DNA of 37,130 nt, taken from contig CASBHZ010000025.1 of the NCBI GenBank assembly GCA_949123685.1, positions 1 to 37,130 of the forward strand, read 5' to 3'. The notes under the pieces are model-generated. The model was not told where the DNA came from and did no database searches. It was given only the letters and a program-made list of their open reading frames with translations. Below, piece after piece: positions 9,313-17,906 of the stretch. Within the stretch, counting starts at the first letter, position 1, and each line of letters opens with the position of its first letter. The translations under genes were made by a program, and so were the position numbers. This stretch comes from an uncultured Bacteroidales bacterium (GTDB lineage: Bacteria > Bacteroidota > Bacteroidia > Bacteroidales > Muribaculaceae).

Positions 9313-9495
9313 GAAACTGTTTAAATTTAATTGTGAGGTTCATTGAGAGGATTTTATGAGGTGTTTTTACGAGTCGAAGAGGGAGTATAGCGGGCTATGT
9401 GACCGATGAGACTCGGTGAAAACAACCATAAAAGGCCTCAAGGAAGCCACAAGATTCACTATATAAAAAATTTCGAATTAAATTTAAACAGTTTC
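9313..9495. mobile_element. MITE-like element with 20-bp perfect inverted ends and TTA duplication
   Basis: A 183-bp non-coding element. Its ends are perfect 20-bp inverted repeats: GAAACTGTTTAAATTTAATT at 9313-9332 and its reverse complement at 9476-9495. Both are flanked by TTA (9310-9312 and 9496-9498), consistent with a 3-bp target duplication of the TNA type seen with some IS5-group elements. Inside, 9362-9375 pairs imperfectly with 9410-9424, and ATAGC (9387-9391) pairs with GCTAT (9394-9398), so the whole unit can fold into a long hairpin. It has no transposase frame. It lies between convergent genes, 4 bp from the stop of the fusion gene. Confidence 0.8.
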
Positions 9496-9501
9496 TTACA
9501 C

Positions 9502-11316
9502 CTAAAGATATGATAACAATGCAGTCACCAATGCTTTGTTATCACGTTTATCCCTAACTGCTATCCTTATAAATTCCTTATCATGTGGGAAGCCGCGCTT
9601 ACCGCTACAATCCTTAATGAGAATATTATGATCCTTGAGAAGCAGAACAGCGAGTTCATGTGCCGTAAACCGATCTGTCACTTCACACAGGAAATAATTA
9701 GCCTGCGATGGCAAAACCCTAAGATAAGGAACAAGTTTAAGGATATTCTCAAAACGATCCCGTTCTTCTTTGAATTTGTCACACGCCAACCTGTAAGAAT
9801 CTTCATACTTTCCGAATATCTGCATATAATATTCTGCAAACGAATTTATATTCCAAATAGAAACCTCCTTGCGTATATTTGAGATCATTGACCTATCGGA
9901 AGATGCAATAACACCCAACCTCAAACCAGGCACTCCATAGCTCTTTGATATGGATTTCACCACATACAGATAGGGATATTTCTCAAGGATATCATTCTTG
10001 ATAAGAGACATATTTTTATCTACTGTTGAAAAATCAACAAAAGACTCGTCTATCACGAGTTTGATGCCTCGCTCTCCCGACCATCCTGCCAATTTGTTTA
10101 ATTCTTGCCAGCTAAGTATGTTTCCGGAAGGATTATGCGGGTTGATCACTATCAAATTATCAACCTCATGTTCAGAAAAATAAGCGATTATATCATCTGA
10201 TGTATATCGGAAATCAGGATAGCTTGTTTCATAAATCACCAGCTTTTCTTTATCTATACGATTAGGATATTCTTCAAACGTCGGATATATCACGCCTATC
10301 TTACCTCTTAGATTCTCAACAAGCACCTTAATCAGTTCTGCAGCACCATTCCCAACTGCAATATAATCGCTTTTTACATTGAAATATTTCGAAGCCAGCA
10401 TAGAATTAACACCCATGCCGGAGGGATACTGACGGAGCAATGTTCCGAAGTTTGATCCGATCTCGTCAACCATCCTTTCCGGAGGAAAATAAGGATTCAC
10501 GAGATAACAGAAATCGAGCAGGCATTGATATCTCCAATATCCCCCATATGAATGGTTAAGGTTATATAAACGGCATTCCGGATCTGCAAACATAGTCTCG
10601 GCAATATGCAAATCCTGAATGTCATCGATCTCGTACCAACCGTTGGCATCTACAGGAACACCTTTTATACGGATATTACCCACCAATACAAGAAGACTGA
10701 GCACCTGCTCATAATATTCATTTTCGCCTATCGACTTTATATATGCCTCAAGAAAGGGAATATATTGGGAATTAATAAACGAACGAGACAGCTTGTATAT
10801 ATTTACTGTCTTATAGTAATTGTCTATATCTGAATAGCAGAAAGCCTTTTTATTTATAAAATTAACAATATTATTGTCGCCATCTATCTTCACCATTGTT
10901 CCATCCATCCATCTCTCATATTTGGAGACTAATGCACAATCGGGATAAGGATATGACAATAATTCATCCAACAGTTCATTCTCAAATATGATATCCGACT
11001 CAAGAAGCAGCGTATCATCCTCTTGAAATAATGACCTGGTAAGCCATAATGAATAAATATTGTTGGTCTTATCATATTTGCTATTCTCAACAAACATAAT
11101 ATTCTCGCCGGGATATCGAGACTTCAAATAGTTCTTAAGCTTGTCACCTTCATAGCCTATGACTATAATGATACGTGACAATGACAGACTTAAGAGATGA
11201 TCCATCATCCTGTCAATGAGTTTCTCATTATTGACAGAAATCATACATTTTGTATTATTCGCTGTCAGATCACCAAGCCTACGCCCCATTCCGGCGGCTA
11301 ATATTATTGCTTGCAT
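9502..11316 (-). CDS. Fusion: LicC/PntC-like nucleotidyltransferase plus PLP aminotransferase (class I/II)
   Basis: A 604-residue two-domain enzyme. Residues 1-243 are a sugar-phosphate/choline-phosphate type nucleotidyltransferase: LAAGMGRRLG at 6-15, Lys23 region, KYDKTNNIYSLW at 80-91, metal site LESD at 105-108, and WYEIDDIQDL at 227-236. Residues about 280-604 are a HisC/CobD-like PLP enzyme: NPHNPSG at 392-398, DESFVDF at 423-429, Schiff-base Lys458 in SISKSYG, and Arg465-x-Gly. LicC makes CDP-choline and PntC makes CDP-aminoethylphosphonate; HisC-like enzymes can make or decarboxylate amino-alcohol phosphates. Product here is probably a CDP-amino-alcohol, used by the membrane phosphotransferase on the opposite strand. 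It is last in the wecA-to-cpsB operon, 24 bp after cpsB. Domains are firm, the substrate is inference. Confidence 0.88.
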   Translation of the reverse strand: MQAIILAAGMGRRLGDLTANNTKCMISVNNEKLIDRMMDHLLSLSLSRIIIVIGYEGDKLKNYLKSRYPGENIMFVENSKYDKTNNIYSLWLTRSLFQEDDTLLLESDIIFENELLDELLSYPYPDCALVSKYERWMDGTMVKIDGDNNIVNFINKKAFCYSDIDNYYKTVNIYKLSRSFINSQYIPFLEAYIKSIGENEYYEQVLSLLVLVGNIRIKGVPVDANGWYEIDDIQDLHIAETMFADPECRLYNLNHSYGGYWRYQCLLDFCYLVNPYFPPERMVDEIGSNFGTLLRQYPSGMGVNSMLASKYFNVKSDYIAVGNGAAELIKVLVENLRGKIGVIYPTFEEYPNRIDKEKLVIYETSYPDFRYTSDDIIAYFSEHEVDNLIVINPHNPSGNILSWQELNKLAGWSGERGIKLVIDESFVDFSTVDKNMSLIKNDILEKYPYLYVVKSISKSYGVPGLRLGVIASSDRSMISNIRKEVSIWNINSFAEYYMQIFGKYEDSYRLACDKFKEERDRFENILKLVPYLRVLPSQANYFLCEVTDRFTAHELAVLLLKDHNILIKDCSGKRGFPHDKEFIRIAVRDKRDNKALVTALLSYL

Positions 11317-11340
11317 AGCTACATCTTTATAGTACGTTCT

Positions 11341-12063
11341 TTATATTCCCGGATTCTTTGCCACTTTGATAAGCTGTTCCAGCGAACTTGATTTCTTCGG
11401 GCGCTGCTCCACGCAATGATCAAAGAAGGAAAGGCGGTGAATGTCGCTGCCACACACATCTATCATACCTTCCTTTAGCAGCCACTCGCTTTTCTTGCGT
11501 GCCGACTCTCCGTAGCCCCCTACAAGAGAGATGAAGTTGGTCTGAAACAACACGCCGCGTTCTTTCCATTTGCGGTAATCGCTCTCATCCATATAGCGGT
11601 AACGCTCCGGATGGGCAAGCACAGGGGTGTAGCCGAGACTCAACACACCTTCGATCATCTCTTCCATGCCATAAGGGGGATTCATGTAGCTTGTCTCCAC
11701 AAGGAGATGCTTCCCTGCATCCCCGATCGGAAGAAACAAATTATCCTCCAGACGCTCCTCAAACAAAGAATCAAGCATATTCTCGGAAGCCAGCCGCAAT
11801 TCTATAGGTCCGTCATAGGCATCCTCAAGCTCCGAGAACCGTTCCCGAAGCTCCGCAGGAGTATTGGGATAATCCTCCATCACATGAGGTGTGAGCCACA
11901 CTTTTTTTATACCGACATCCTCATATCGCTTCAAGACTGCAAGAGAATCCTCGATAGTCTTGATTCCATCGTCAACTCCCGGAAGTATGTGGGAATGCCA
12001 ATCTGTGAAACCGGCAAACAATCCGGATTCTATTAATTTATCTGTAGATTTAAAAGGCCACAT
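11341..12063 (-). CDS. PHP-family tyrosine phosphatase CpsB/YwqE-like
   Basis: Removes phosphate from the tyrosine tail of the cognate polysaccharide kinase, encoded just upstream. The PHP metal-binding motifs are clear in 240 residues: DWHSHILPGVDDG at 21-33, LTPH at 57-60, the LVETSYM segment, LAHPERY, and GSDIHR near the end. This matches metal-dependent CpsB/Wzb-type phosphatases rather than low-molecular-weight ones. Six bases separate it from the kinase stop, so the two should be co-translated. It lacks a signal peptide and is cytoplasmic. Confidence 0.92.
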   Translation of the reverse strand: MWPFKSTDKLIESGLFAGFTDWHSHILPGVDDGIKTIEDSLAVLKRYEDVGIKKVWLTPHVMEDYPNTPAELRERFSELEDAYDGPIELRLASENMLDSLFEERLEDNLFLPIGDAGKHLLVETSYMNPPYGMEEMIEGVLSLGYTPVLAHPERYRYMDESDYRKWKERGVLFQTNFISLVGGYGESARKKSEWLLKEGMIDVCGSDIHRLSFFDHCVEQRPKKSSSLEQLIKVAKNPGI

Positions 12064-12069
12064 AATTTA

Positions 12070-14487
12070 TCATCCATAATAATCGTATGCGCCATATGCC
12101 TTACGGCTGGCACGCTCCGTGCCGTTCAGCACTATACACATCTGCTTGAAGCGCTTGCTACGATATATCGTATCAATATTCGGGAGATCTTTACGATCAA
12201 GCAAGCCGGCACGGACTACAAATATCGTGCGGTCCACAAACCTTTCGATGATCTGCGTGTCCACAACTATATCCGCCGGAGGACAATCCACGAAGACATA
12301 GTCATACTCTTTCCTCGCCTCTGACAGGAACTTTTCAAGACGACCGTTATCCAGAAGTTCAGACGGGTTGGGAGGGCGATGACCTATAGGCATCACGAAC
12401 ATCCCCTCATGACCCGGGACAGGAACCACAAAGCTTTGCCAATTGTCTGTCCCTCCGGTCAAATAATTGGAAATGCCTTTCGACGGCATGTTGACAAACT
12501 GAGATGCTGATCCATGACGCAAATCCCCATCCACCACAAGAACTTTCTTGCCTTTCAAGGCAAAAGATGCTGAAAGGTTAAACGAAATGAATGATTTTCC
12601 GGAACCGGGATTAAAAGATGTGAGCATGATAACATTCGATGCTCCTTGAGAACGGTTCATGAAATCAATATTTCCCCTTATGATACGGAAAGATTCGCTC
12701 ACTACATCACGGCTACCTTCACTGACAGCCACAAGTACCTTCTCAAGTTCACGCGAATTTTTCTTACTTTTTGCTAACAAACCGCGCAACGGCTCGAATA
12801 TTGATTTTTTACCGACATATGGGATCTCTCCGGCAAACGGAGTTGACATTTTTTCAAGATCCTTGCGGCTACGGACTTTCGTGTCGGTTGCTGATATTAT
12901 ATAGATCATCACACCGGGAACGCACAAACCAAGCAACATGCAGACTACAAGTATAAACTTGACTTTTGGAGCCACAGGCTGAAGCGAACCGGTAGGAGGC
13001 GTGATTATGCGAGTATTGTCAGCGGTAAATTTCTGTGTCAGTTCGTTCTCTTCGCGCTTTTGAAGAAGATACAGATAGAGAGACTCCTTCACTTTCTGCT
13101 GACGCTCTATGCTGAGCAGATATTTCGCCTGGGTGGGACCCGATGCAAGCTGCCCCTCCGTAGTGCCCTTTGCCTGCTGCATATTCCTGAGTGTCTTCCC
13201 TAAAGCTGCAATCTCCGCATCTATTGCCTTGACAATAGACTCTCGCAAACCGCGTATCTGTCCGTCATAATCCACAACGAGCGGGTTCGAATCCGACGAA
13301 CTCGCGGCAAGTGTGTTGCGGGAAAGAAGAAGATTATTGTAACTGCTTATCTGAGTTTCAAGTGTCGGAGAACCGATTCCTGTATTCACAGGAATCACGC
13401 TCTTTGCATTTGCTGGATTGTTAAGGTAATCCCTCAGATAGATCGACATCGACATCTGGTTATTGACCTCAAGCATCTTGGCAGAAACCTCTGCAGATTG
13501 CTGCAACTGCATCTTTGCCGCCTCCTGAAGGTCGGGCACGAGATGCTCCGACTTAAACTTGGATATGTCGCTGTCGACAGATCCAAGTTCCGACTCTATC
13601 AGTCTCAGACGATCGTCAATAAAGTTTGAAGTGGCAACGGCAACCCGGTTTTTGTCATAAACCCAATTGTCGTTGTAGACCGCGACGATCTCGTTCAGCA
13701 CATCTACCGCGCGCTGTGTAGAAACATCTTTCATACTCAGGTCTATCACATCTGCATCCTTATCGGCAAGATCTGCCTTAACGAGTCCGCTGTAGGTCTC
13801 CACCGTGCTCTGCATCCCGTTGCGCTCAACTATGATTTCCGAGAGCGTCTTGATTTTCTTCCCTTTGGGAGCGGCATAGTTTGTGTCGGGAGTTATAGAG
13901 ACTTTACCGACAGGTGTCTGTATCGGTCCGGAACCGATCTTCGCTTTGACCTCTTTCTCGATTTCTTCATCGCCGTCTGGTGTCTCAAGATGGAATTTAC
14001 GCAACACGATAGCCCCGTCTTTGCCAAGTTCAATCCTGAATCCTGCCGCCTGCTGCTCCTCAAGATCATGGAATCTGACATTGACCGGCAGGTTGGTGCC
14101 GTAAAGAGTTTTGTCGTGGAATCTACCAGGCGCACTATAATTCACGTCGAGTCCAAGATTCTTTACGACCTCATACATAATTGCAGGAGATGAAAGCGAT
14201 ATCAATTCATTGTTTACGTTTGTATTTGATGAAACCAAACCTAATGAAGAGAATGCATTGCTAATATCGGCAACTCCGCCGCCACCATCCTGATCCTTGA
14301 TCAGCAACTCCATGCTACGGGAATAAACAGGCTGCTGACGGAGAATATATAGCACTCCGATACAAGAGAAAATCAAAAGGGAAACCGCAAACCATCGCCA
14401 TTTCGCAAGGCATTGCATCAGAAAGTCTTTCAACGAGAATGCTTCCTCCTCTTCAGAAACCTGCGTCCTAACTATATTTTCGTCCAT
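12070..14487 (-). CDS. wzc: Polysaccharide co-polymerase / tyrosine autokinase (Wzc-like)
   Basis: Controls chain length and export of the polysaccharide; cycles of tyrosine phosphorylation drive assembly. 805 residues: a Wzz-type domain with membrane helices at about 32-50 and 510-532 enclosing a large periplasmic coiled-coil region, then a cytoplasmic BY-kinase. Kinase motifs are Walker A FNPGSGKSF (625-633), Walker A' VVDGD (652-656) and Walker B VFVDCP (731-736). The C-terminus ends in a small tyrosine cluster (Tyr798, 801, 803, 804), the expected autophosphorylation sites. It lies 19 bp after the Wza-like gene and 6 bp before the phosphatase. Confidence 0.95.
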   Translation of the reverse strand: MDENIVRTQVSEEEEAFSLKDFLMQCLAKWRWFAVSLLIFSCIGVLYILRQQPVYSRSMELLIKDQDGGGGVADISNAFSSLGLVSSNTNVNNELISLSSPAIMYEVVKNLGLDVNYSAPGRFHDKTLYGTNLPVNVRFHDLEEQQAAGFRIELGKDGAIVLRKFHLETPDGDEEIEKEVKAKIGSGPIQTPVGKVSITPDTNYAAPKGKKIKTLSEIIVERNGMQSTVETYSGLVKADLADKDADVIDLSMKDVSTQRAVDVLNEIVAVYNDNWVYDKNRVAVATSNFIDDRLRLIESELGSVDSDISKFKSEHLVPDLQEAAKMQLQQSAEVSAKMLEVNNQMSMSIYLRDYLNNPANAKSVIPVNTGIGSPTLETQISSYNNLLLSRNTLAASSSDSNPLVVDYDGQIRGLRESIVKAIDAEIAALGKTLRNMQQAKGTTEGQLASGPTQAKYLLSIERQQKVKESLYLYLLQKREENELTQKFTADNTRIITPPTGSLQPVAPKVKFILVVCMLLGLCVPGVMIYIISATDTKVRSRKDLEKMSTPFAGEIPYVGKKSIFEPLRGLLAKSKKNSRELEKVLVAVSEGSRDVVSESFRIIRGNIDFMNRSQGASNVIMLTSFNPGSGKSFISFNLSASFALKGKKVLVVDGDLRHGSASQFVNMPSKGISNYLTGGTDNWQSFVVPVPGHEGMFVMPIGHRPPNPSELLDNGRLEKFLSEARKEYDYVFVDCPPADIVVDTQIIERFVDRTIFVVRAGLLDRKDLPNIDTIYRSKRFKQMCIVLNGTERASRKAYGAYDYYG

Positions 14488-14506
14488 TATTCGTATTATC
14501 TTATGC

Positions 14507-15361
14507 TTATTTATTGATAAAGACCGCGATGGTGGTCACTACCGATGTCAGAAGCGAGGCTACCGACACCCAGAAACTAACGCTCAGGGCATTGTTTCCG
14601 TTGACTGTGCTCGAACGTTTCTTCTGTGCATTCGGCTCAACATAAATCACATCGTTCTGACTCAGATAGAATGCAGGACTTTTCACCAGTGATGCAGCGT
14701 CCGTGAGATCAAGCACGTATGTATTAACCTTGCCGTCTTCAATACGAACCACTTTCACATTTTCCCGTTGTCCGTTTATCGTCAAATCTCCGGCAAGCGT
14801 AAGCGCCTCTATTATATTTATATCGTCGCGGTTCAGGTCATAACGTCCGGGACGGCTAACTTCTCCAAGCACACTTATTCCGGTGCTTAAGAAGTCCACC
14901 AATACGGTAGGATCTTTCACAAGCTCCCTGCCCACAAGTTCTCCCTTTATATATCCCGACAACTCGGCACGTGTCATACCCTCAACTTTTATATCCCCGA
15001 GGACGGGAAAGTCAATGTATCCTGCAGGGGAGACTGTATAAGAAGCGACACTCTCCGACTGCCCTCCGGTATATGGACGCAGTTCAGCCCCGGTCCCGTT
15101 AGTGCTACCGCCTTGACCTACCCTTGATGAATAAACCGGAAGATTGAACAGCGCCGAGAGTTGTGGATCCTTGGATTTCACGATGATAGAAAGTTTGTCA
15201 CCGGGTTTCACCTTAATAGGCGCACTTTTGGCAGTCTCGAGAATTACTGCAGGATCTACATCTTGAAAATAGGCAACATCCTTTGGTACGCCACATCCGG
15301 TCATTATCAACGCGATCATGCCGGTTATCAAGCCTCGTATCACGAGACGGGATTTATTCAT
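14507..15361 (-). CDS. wza: Polysaccharide export lipoprotein (Wza-like, Poly_export/SLBB)
   Basis: Outer-membrane export component. The N-terminus is a lipoprotein signal with lipobox MTGC, lipidated Cys23. A Poly_export domain (KPGDKLSIIVKS, then YTVSPAGYIDFPVLGDIKV) and an SLBB-like domain (ISVLGEVSRPGRYDL, then INIIEALTLAGDL) follow, and a final hydrophobic helix near 262-281 could cross the outer membrane. The 284-residue length is shorter than E. coli Wza but usual for Bacteroidota. It lies 10 bp downstream of the initiating transferase and 19 bp upstream of the kinase. Confidence 0.93.
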   Translation of the reverse strand: MNKSRLVIRGLITGMIALIMTGCGVPKDVAYFQDVDPAVILETAKSAPIKVKPGDKLSIIVKSKDPQLSALFNLPVYSSRVGQGGSTNGTGAELRPYTGGQSESVASYTVSPAGYIDFPVLGDIKVEGMTRAELSGYIKGELVGRELVKDPTVLVDFLSTGISVLGEVSRPGRYDLNRDDINIIEALTLAGDLTINGQRENVKVVRIEDGKVNTYVLDLTDAASLVKSPAFYLSQNDVIYVEPNAQKKRSSTVNGNNALSVSFWVSVASLLTSVVTTIAVFINK

Positions 15362-15371
15362 ATATTCAATA

Positions 15372-16499
15372 TTAATCGTATAAAACTTTGCCCAGGCGGC
15401 GCTCCCTCGCTCGAATCATTTTCGTCAACAGGATATTGAGCGCCAACCACAACAATACATCTCCCAATATTATCAATGTGGGCTGCATGACACGGCTCAT
15501 CAACACATTTACAATTACAAACAACATGTCGAAAACCAATATCGCAACCAACGCCTGCCATTGGGGCATGCCCAATGCAAGGAATTTGTGATGGATATGG
15601 CATTTATCCGGAAGGAAAGGGTTGTGTCCCCGTCTTACCCTATGGAAAAACACTCGTGCAACGTCAAAGCAAGGCAATATCAGTGGAGAAACCGCCATTA
15701 CAAAGATGTTGCTGCCTGACAATATTGCATCCTCCTGAATATTGAACACGGCAATCGCCAGAAATGCAAGCATCAGACCGATTGTCAGCGAACCGGTGTC
15801 ACCCATAAAAATCTTTTTCTGTTTCTCGGGATTACCGAAAACATTATAGTAGAAAAACGGGATCAAGGTGCCAAGTGTAGCCCCCGACAATATCATCCAT
15901 GCGTATTCATTACATATATAGAACACATATGAATACCATACAAGAGCCACGGCACTGAGCCCGGATGCCAGACCGTCTATACCATCTATTAGATTAACGG
16001 CATTTACCACATATATTATACAGAAGGCTGTAATAATCCAACCGATCCACGAGGGAAGCTCCCTTATCCACAGAAAGCCATACAGATCGGAAACCCACAT
16101 GCCGGATGCCATTATAAGCACTGCAGCTATTATCTGCAACAGGAATTTGCCTCTGTATCTGACCCCAATGAGATCGTCAGCCATTCCCACAAGATATATG
16201 AGCATCGTGCCGCATACAAGGAAAAACAACGGCACCGTGACAATTCCCGTAAGGGGGATTATCTCGGCATAATGAAAATGAAGGTTGAAACCCGCCACAA
16301 GACAGAACGAGAATATCAGGGCAGGCAAAAAAGCCACGCCTCCGAGCCGAGGCACGATCCCGCGATGGATCTTGCGTTCATCAACCGTGTCAAAAAGTTT
16401 CTTGCGGAATGCGATGAGAAGTATCTTCGGAATAATCAAACCTGTTATAAGCACCGAAATCGCCAAAGCCAAGACATAGTTTTGAATCCAATAAGCCAT
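15372..16499 (-). CDS. WecA/MraY-like undecaprenyl-phosphate sugar-1-phosphate transferase
   Basis: Starts repeat-unit synthesis by moving a sugar-1-phosphate, probably GlcNAc-1-P, from a UDP donor to undecaprenyl phosphate. The 375-residue protein has about 11 membrane helices and every family motif: GMADDLIG at 105-112, NAVNLIDGIDGLASG at 166-180, MGDTGS at 232-237, and the WecA-type HIHH at 301-304 after RRGHNPF. It is the first gene of the minus-strand operon, with a promoter about 150 bp upstream. The donor sugar is inferred from the WecA family. Confidence 0.93.
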   Translation of the reverse strand: MAYWIQNYVLALAISVLITGLIIPKILLIAFRKKLFDTVDERKIHRGIVPRLGGVAFLPALIFSFCLVAGFNLHFHYAEIIPLTGIVTVPLFFLVCGTMLIYLVGMADDLIGVRYRGKFLLQIIAAVLIMASGMWVSDLYGFLWIRELPSWIGWIITAFCIIYVVNAVNLIDGIDGLASGLSAVALVWYSYVFYICNEYAWMILSGATLGTLIPFFYYNVFGNPEKQKKIFMGDTGSLTIGLMLAFLAIAVFNIQEDAILSGSNIFVMAVSPLILPCFDVARVFFHRVRRGHNPFLPDKCHIHHKFLALGMPQWQALVAILVFDMLFVIVNVLMSRVMQPTLIILGDVLLWLALNILLTKMIRARERRLGKVLYD

Positions 16500-16657
16500 A
16501 GTAATATTTTTAAAATAAATAATGTTAACGTTAAAGTATGCTTAAGTTTGACATGAATTTAAGGTTACAGCACAAGCCGCTGAGAAACAGCCTTCCACAC
16601 AAGCAGAAATTAGACGAAAACATACCCTTATAAGTTTCTTTTTAAATGTTATTTTCG

Positions 16658-16688
16658 CAAATTTACTAATTTTTGTTTAATCATCAAA
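16658..16688 (-). promoter_or_regulatory. Bacteroidota promoter for the wecA-wza-wzc-cpsB-fusion operon
   Basis: Read on the minus strand: TTTG (16688-16685), 19 bp, then TAAATTTG (16665-16658), a full match to the TTTG / TAnnTTTG consensus. The predicted transcript starts near 16650, leaving a leader of about 150 nt before the WecA-like gene. It is divergent from the panB promoter. Confidence 0.75.
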
Positions 16689-16756
16689 ATAAGTAACCAA
16701 ACATACAAATAATTAGAAAGCAAAATTCCGTATTAAAAAAATTCCATGTTTGATAT

Positions 16757-16787
16757 TTTGACTGTTTATACCAAATAATTAATTTTG
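16757..16787 (+). promoter_or_regulatory. Bacteroidota promoter for panB
   Basis: TTTG at 16757-16760, a 19-bp spacer and TAATTTTG at 16780-16787 fit the Bacteroidota -33/-7 consensus exactly. The expected start is near 16794, about 80 nt before the chosen panB ATG. The whole 16500-16873 gap holds only this promoter, the divergent one on the other strand and AT-rich leader sequence; no gene is visible in it. Confidence 0.75.
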
Positions 16788-16873
16788 CATCCCAATAAGT
16801 ATGACTCGCAAATAATTTCGATATCATACTTAACGTGCATGCTTTAAAAAATATTCATTTTACAATAGAAACA

Positions 16874-17695
16874 ATGTCAACAAACACTATCGATAACGCC
16901 CGCAAGGTAACGACACGCCGTCTTGTGGAGATGAAACAGCGTGGTGAGAAAATATCAATGCTCACCGCTTATGATTACTCTTCTGCCAAAATTATCGATG
17001 CCGCAGGAATCGACGTGATCCTTGTCGGAGATTCCGCCTCGAATGTAATGGCAGGCAACGTCACGACGTTACCCATAACTCTCGACCAGATGATATATCA
17101 TGCGAAATCGGTGATTAAAGGCACTTCGAGGGCACTTGTCGTTGTCGACCTCCCTTTCGGAACATACCAAGGCAACTCCAAGGAAGCCCTCGCTTCTGCA
17201 ATCCGGATAATGAAGGAAAGCCATGCCGAAGCCGTGAAGATGGAGGGGGGATCTGAAATCCGCGAGTCAATAGAGAGGATTTTGTGCGCCGGAATACCGG
17301 TAATGGGACACCTCGGGCTCACACCCCAAAGCATTAACAAATTCGGAACCTACAGCGTGCGCGCACGCCAGGAGGAAGAGGCTGCAAAACTCATAGAGGA
17401 TGCCAAGATGCTTGATGAGATCGGCTGCTTCGCAGTAGTCCTTGAAAAAATACCTGCAGAACTTGCCGCCCGCGTTGCGAAAGAGATATCAATACCCGTA
17501 ATCGGCATAGGCGCCGGAGGCGGAGTGGACGGACAAGTGCTCGTGATGCACGACATGCTCGGCATCAATCAAGGATTCTCGCCGAGATTCCTGCGCCGTT
17601 ATGCCGATGTGGCAGGAATAATGACAGACGCGGTGCAGCATTATATAGACGACGTGAAGTCCGGTGATTTCCCGTCGCCCGCCGAATCTTATTAA
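16874..17695 (+). CDS. panB: 3-methyl-2-oxobutanoate hydroxymethyltransferase
   Basis: First committed step of pantothenate (coenzyme A) synthesis: adds a hydroxymethyl group from methylene-tetrahydrofolate to 2-oxoisovalerate. The 273-residue protein has the family blocks [33 protein letters not shown] with the metal-binding Asp, GHLGLTPQS, and [16 protein letters not shown] chose the ATG at 16874 ([10 protein letters not shown]) over an in-frame GTG at 16835 because similarity to the family begins there and the extra 13 residues look unlike coding sequence. It is monocistronic and followed by the tRNA-Pro promoter. Confidence 0.95.
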   Translation: MSTNTIDNARKVTTRRLVEMKQRGEKISMLTAYDYSSAKIIDAAGIDVILVGDSASNVMAGNVTTLPITLDQMIYHAKSVIKGTSRALVVVDLPFGTYQGNSKEALASAIRIMKESHAEAVKMEGGSEIRESIERILCAGIPVMGHLGLTPQSINKFGTYSVRARQEEEAAKLIEDAKMLDEIGCFAVVLEKIPAELAARVAKEISIPVIGIGAGGGVDGQVLVMHDMLGINQGFSPRFLRRYADVAGIMTDAVQHYIDDVKSGDFPSPAESY

Positions 17696-17710
17696 AAAAA
17701 TCAAAAAAAA

Positions 17711-17742
17711 TTTGGCGGAATAAAAAATTGATTGTAACTTTG
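17711..17742 (+). promoter_or_regulatory. Promoter of tRNA-Pro
   Basis: TTTG (17711-17714), 20-bp spacer and TAACTTTG (17735-17742) match the Bacteroidota consensus. The block 17710-17749 is identical at 38 of 40 positions to the promoter block in front of tRNA-Asp (19117-19156). Confidence 0.8.
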
Positions 17743-17791
17743 CACTCGCTTAGCCAAGGAACATGAAACCGAGGCGAAAGTTCAAATCTTT

Positions 17792-17866
17792 CGGGGTGTA
17801 GCTCAGTAGGTTTAGAGTACGCGTCTGGGGGGCGTGAGGTCGCAAGTTCGAATCTTGTCACCCCGA
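17792..17866 (+). tRNA. tRNA-Pro (anticodon GGG)
   Basis: A complete cloverleaf: acceptor stem CGGGGTG/CACCCCG, D-stem GCTC/GAGT, anticodon stem CGCGT/GCGTG with loop CTGGGGG and anticodon GGG at 17827-17829, a 5-base variable loop and a T-arm with TTCGAAT. C1 pairs with G72, as is usual for bacterial tRNA-Pro, and the discriminator is A. The CCA end is not encoded. A strong hairpin with a T-run follows within ten bases. Confidence 0.95.
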
Positions 17867-17872
17867 CTGATT

Positions 17873-17906
17873 AAAGTCCGGCAGTTTTTCAACTGCCGGA
17901 CTTTTT
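17873..17906. terminator. Shared bidirectional intrinsic terminator
   Basis: A 14-bp perfect stem (17873-17886 with 17891-17904) closed by TTTC is followed by a T-run on the plus strand and flanked by A residues, so it works in both directions. It ends the tRNA-Pro transcript and, from the other side, the amidase gene, whose stop codon is at 17905-17907. Confidence 0.85.

Noticed and set aside
9502..11316. Aminoethylphosphonate pathway as the firm assignment
   Set aside because: No PEP mutase or phosphonopyruvate decarboxylase gene is in the window, so this stays only one of several options.
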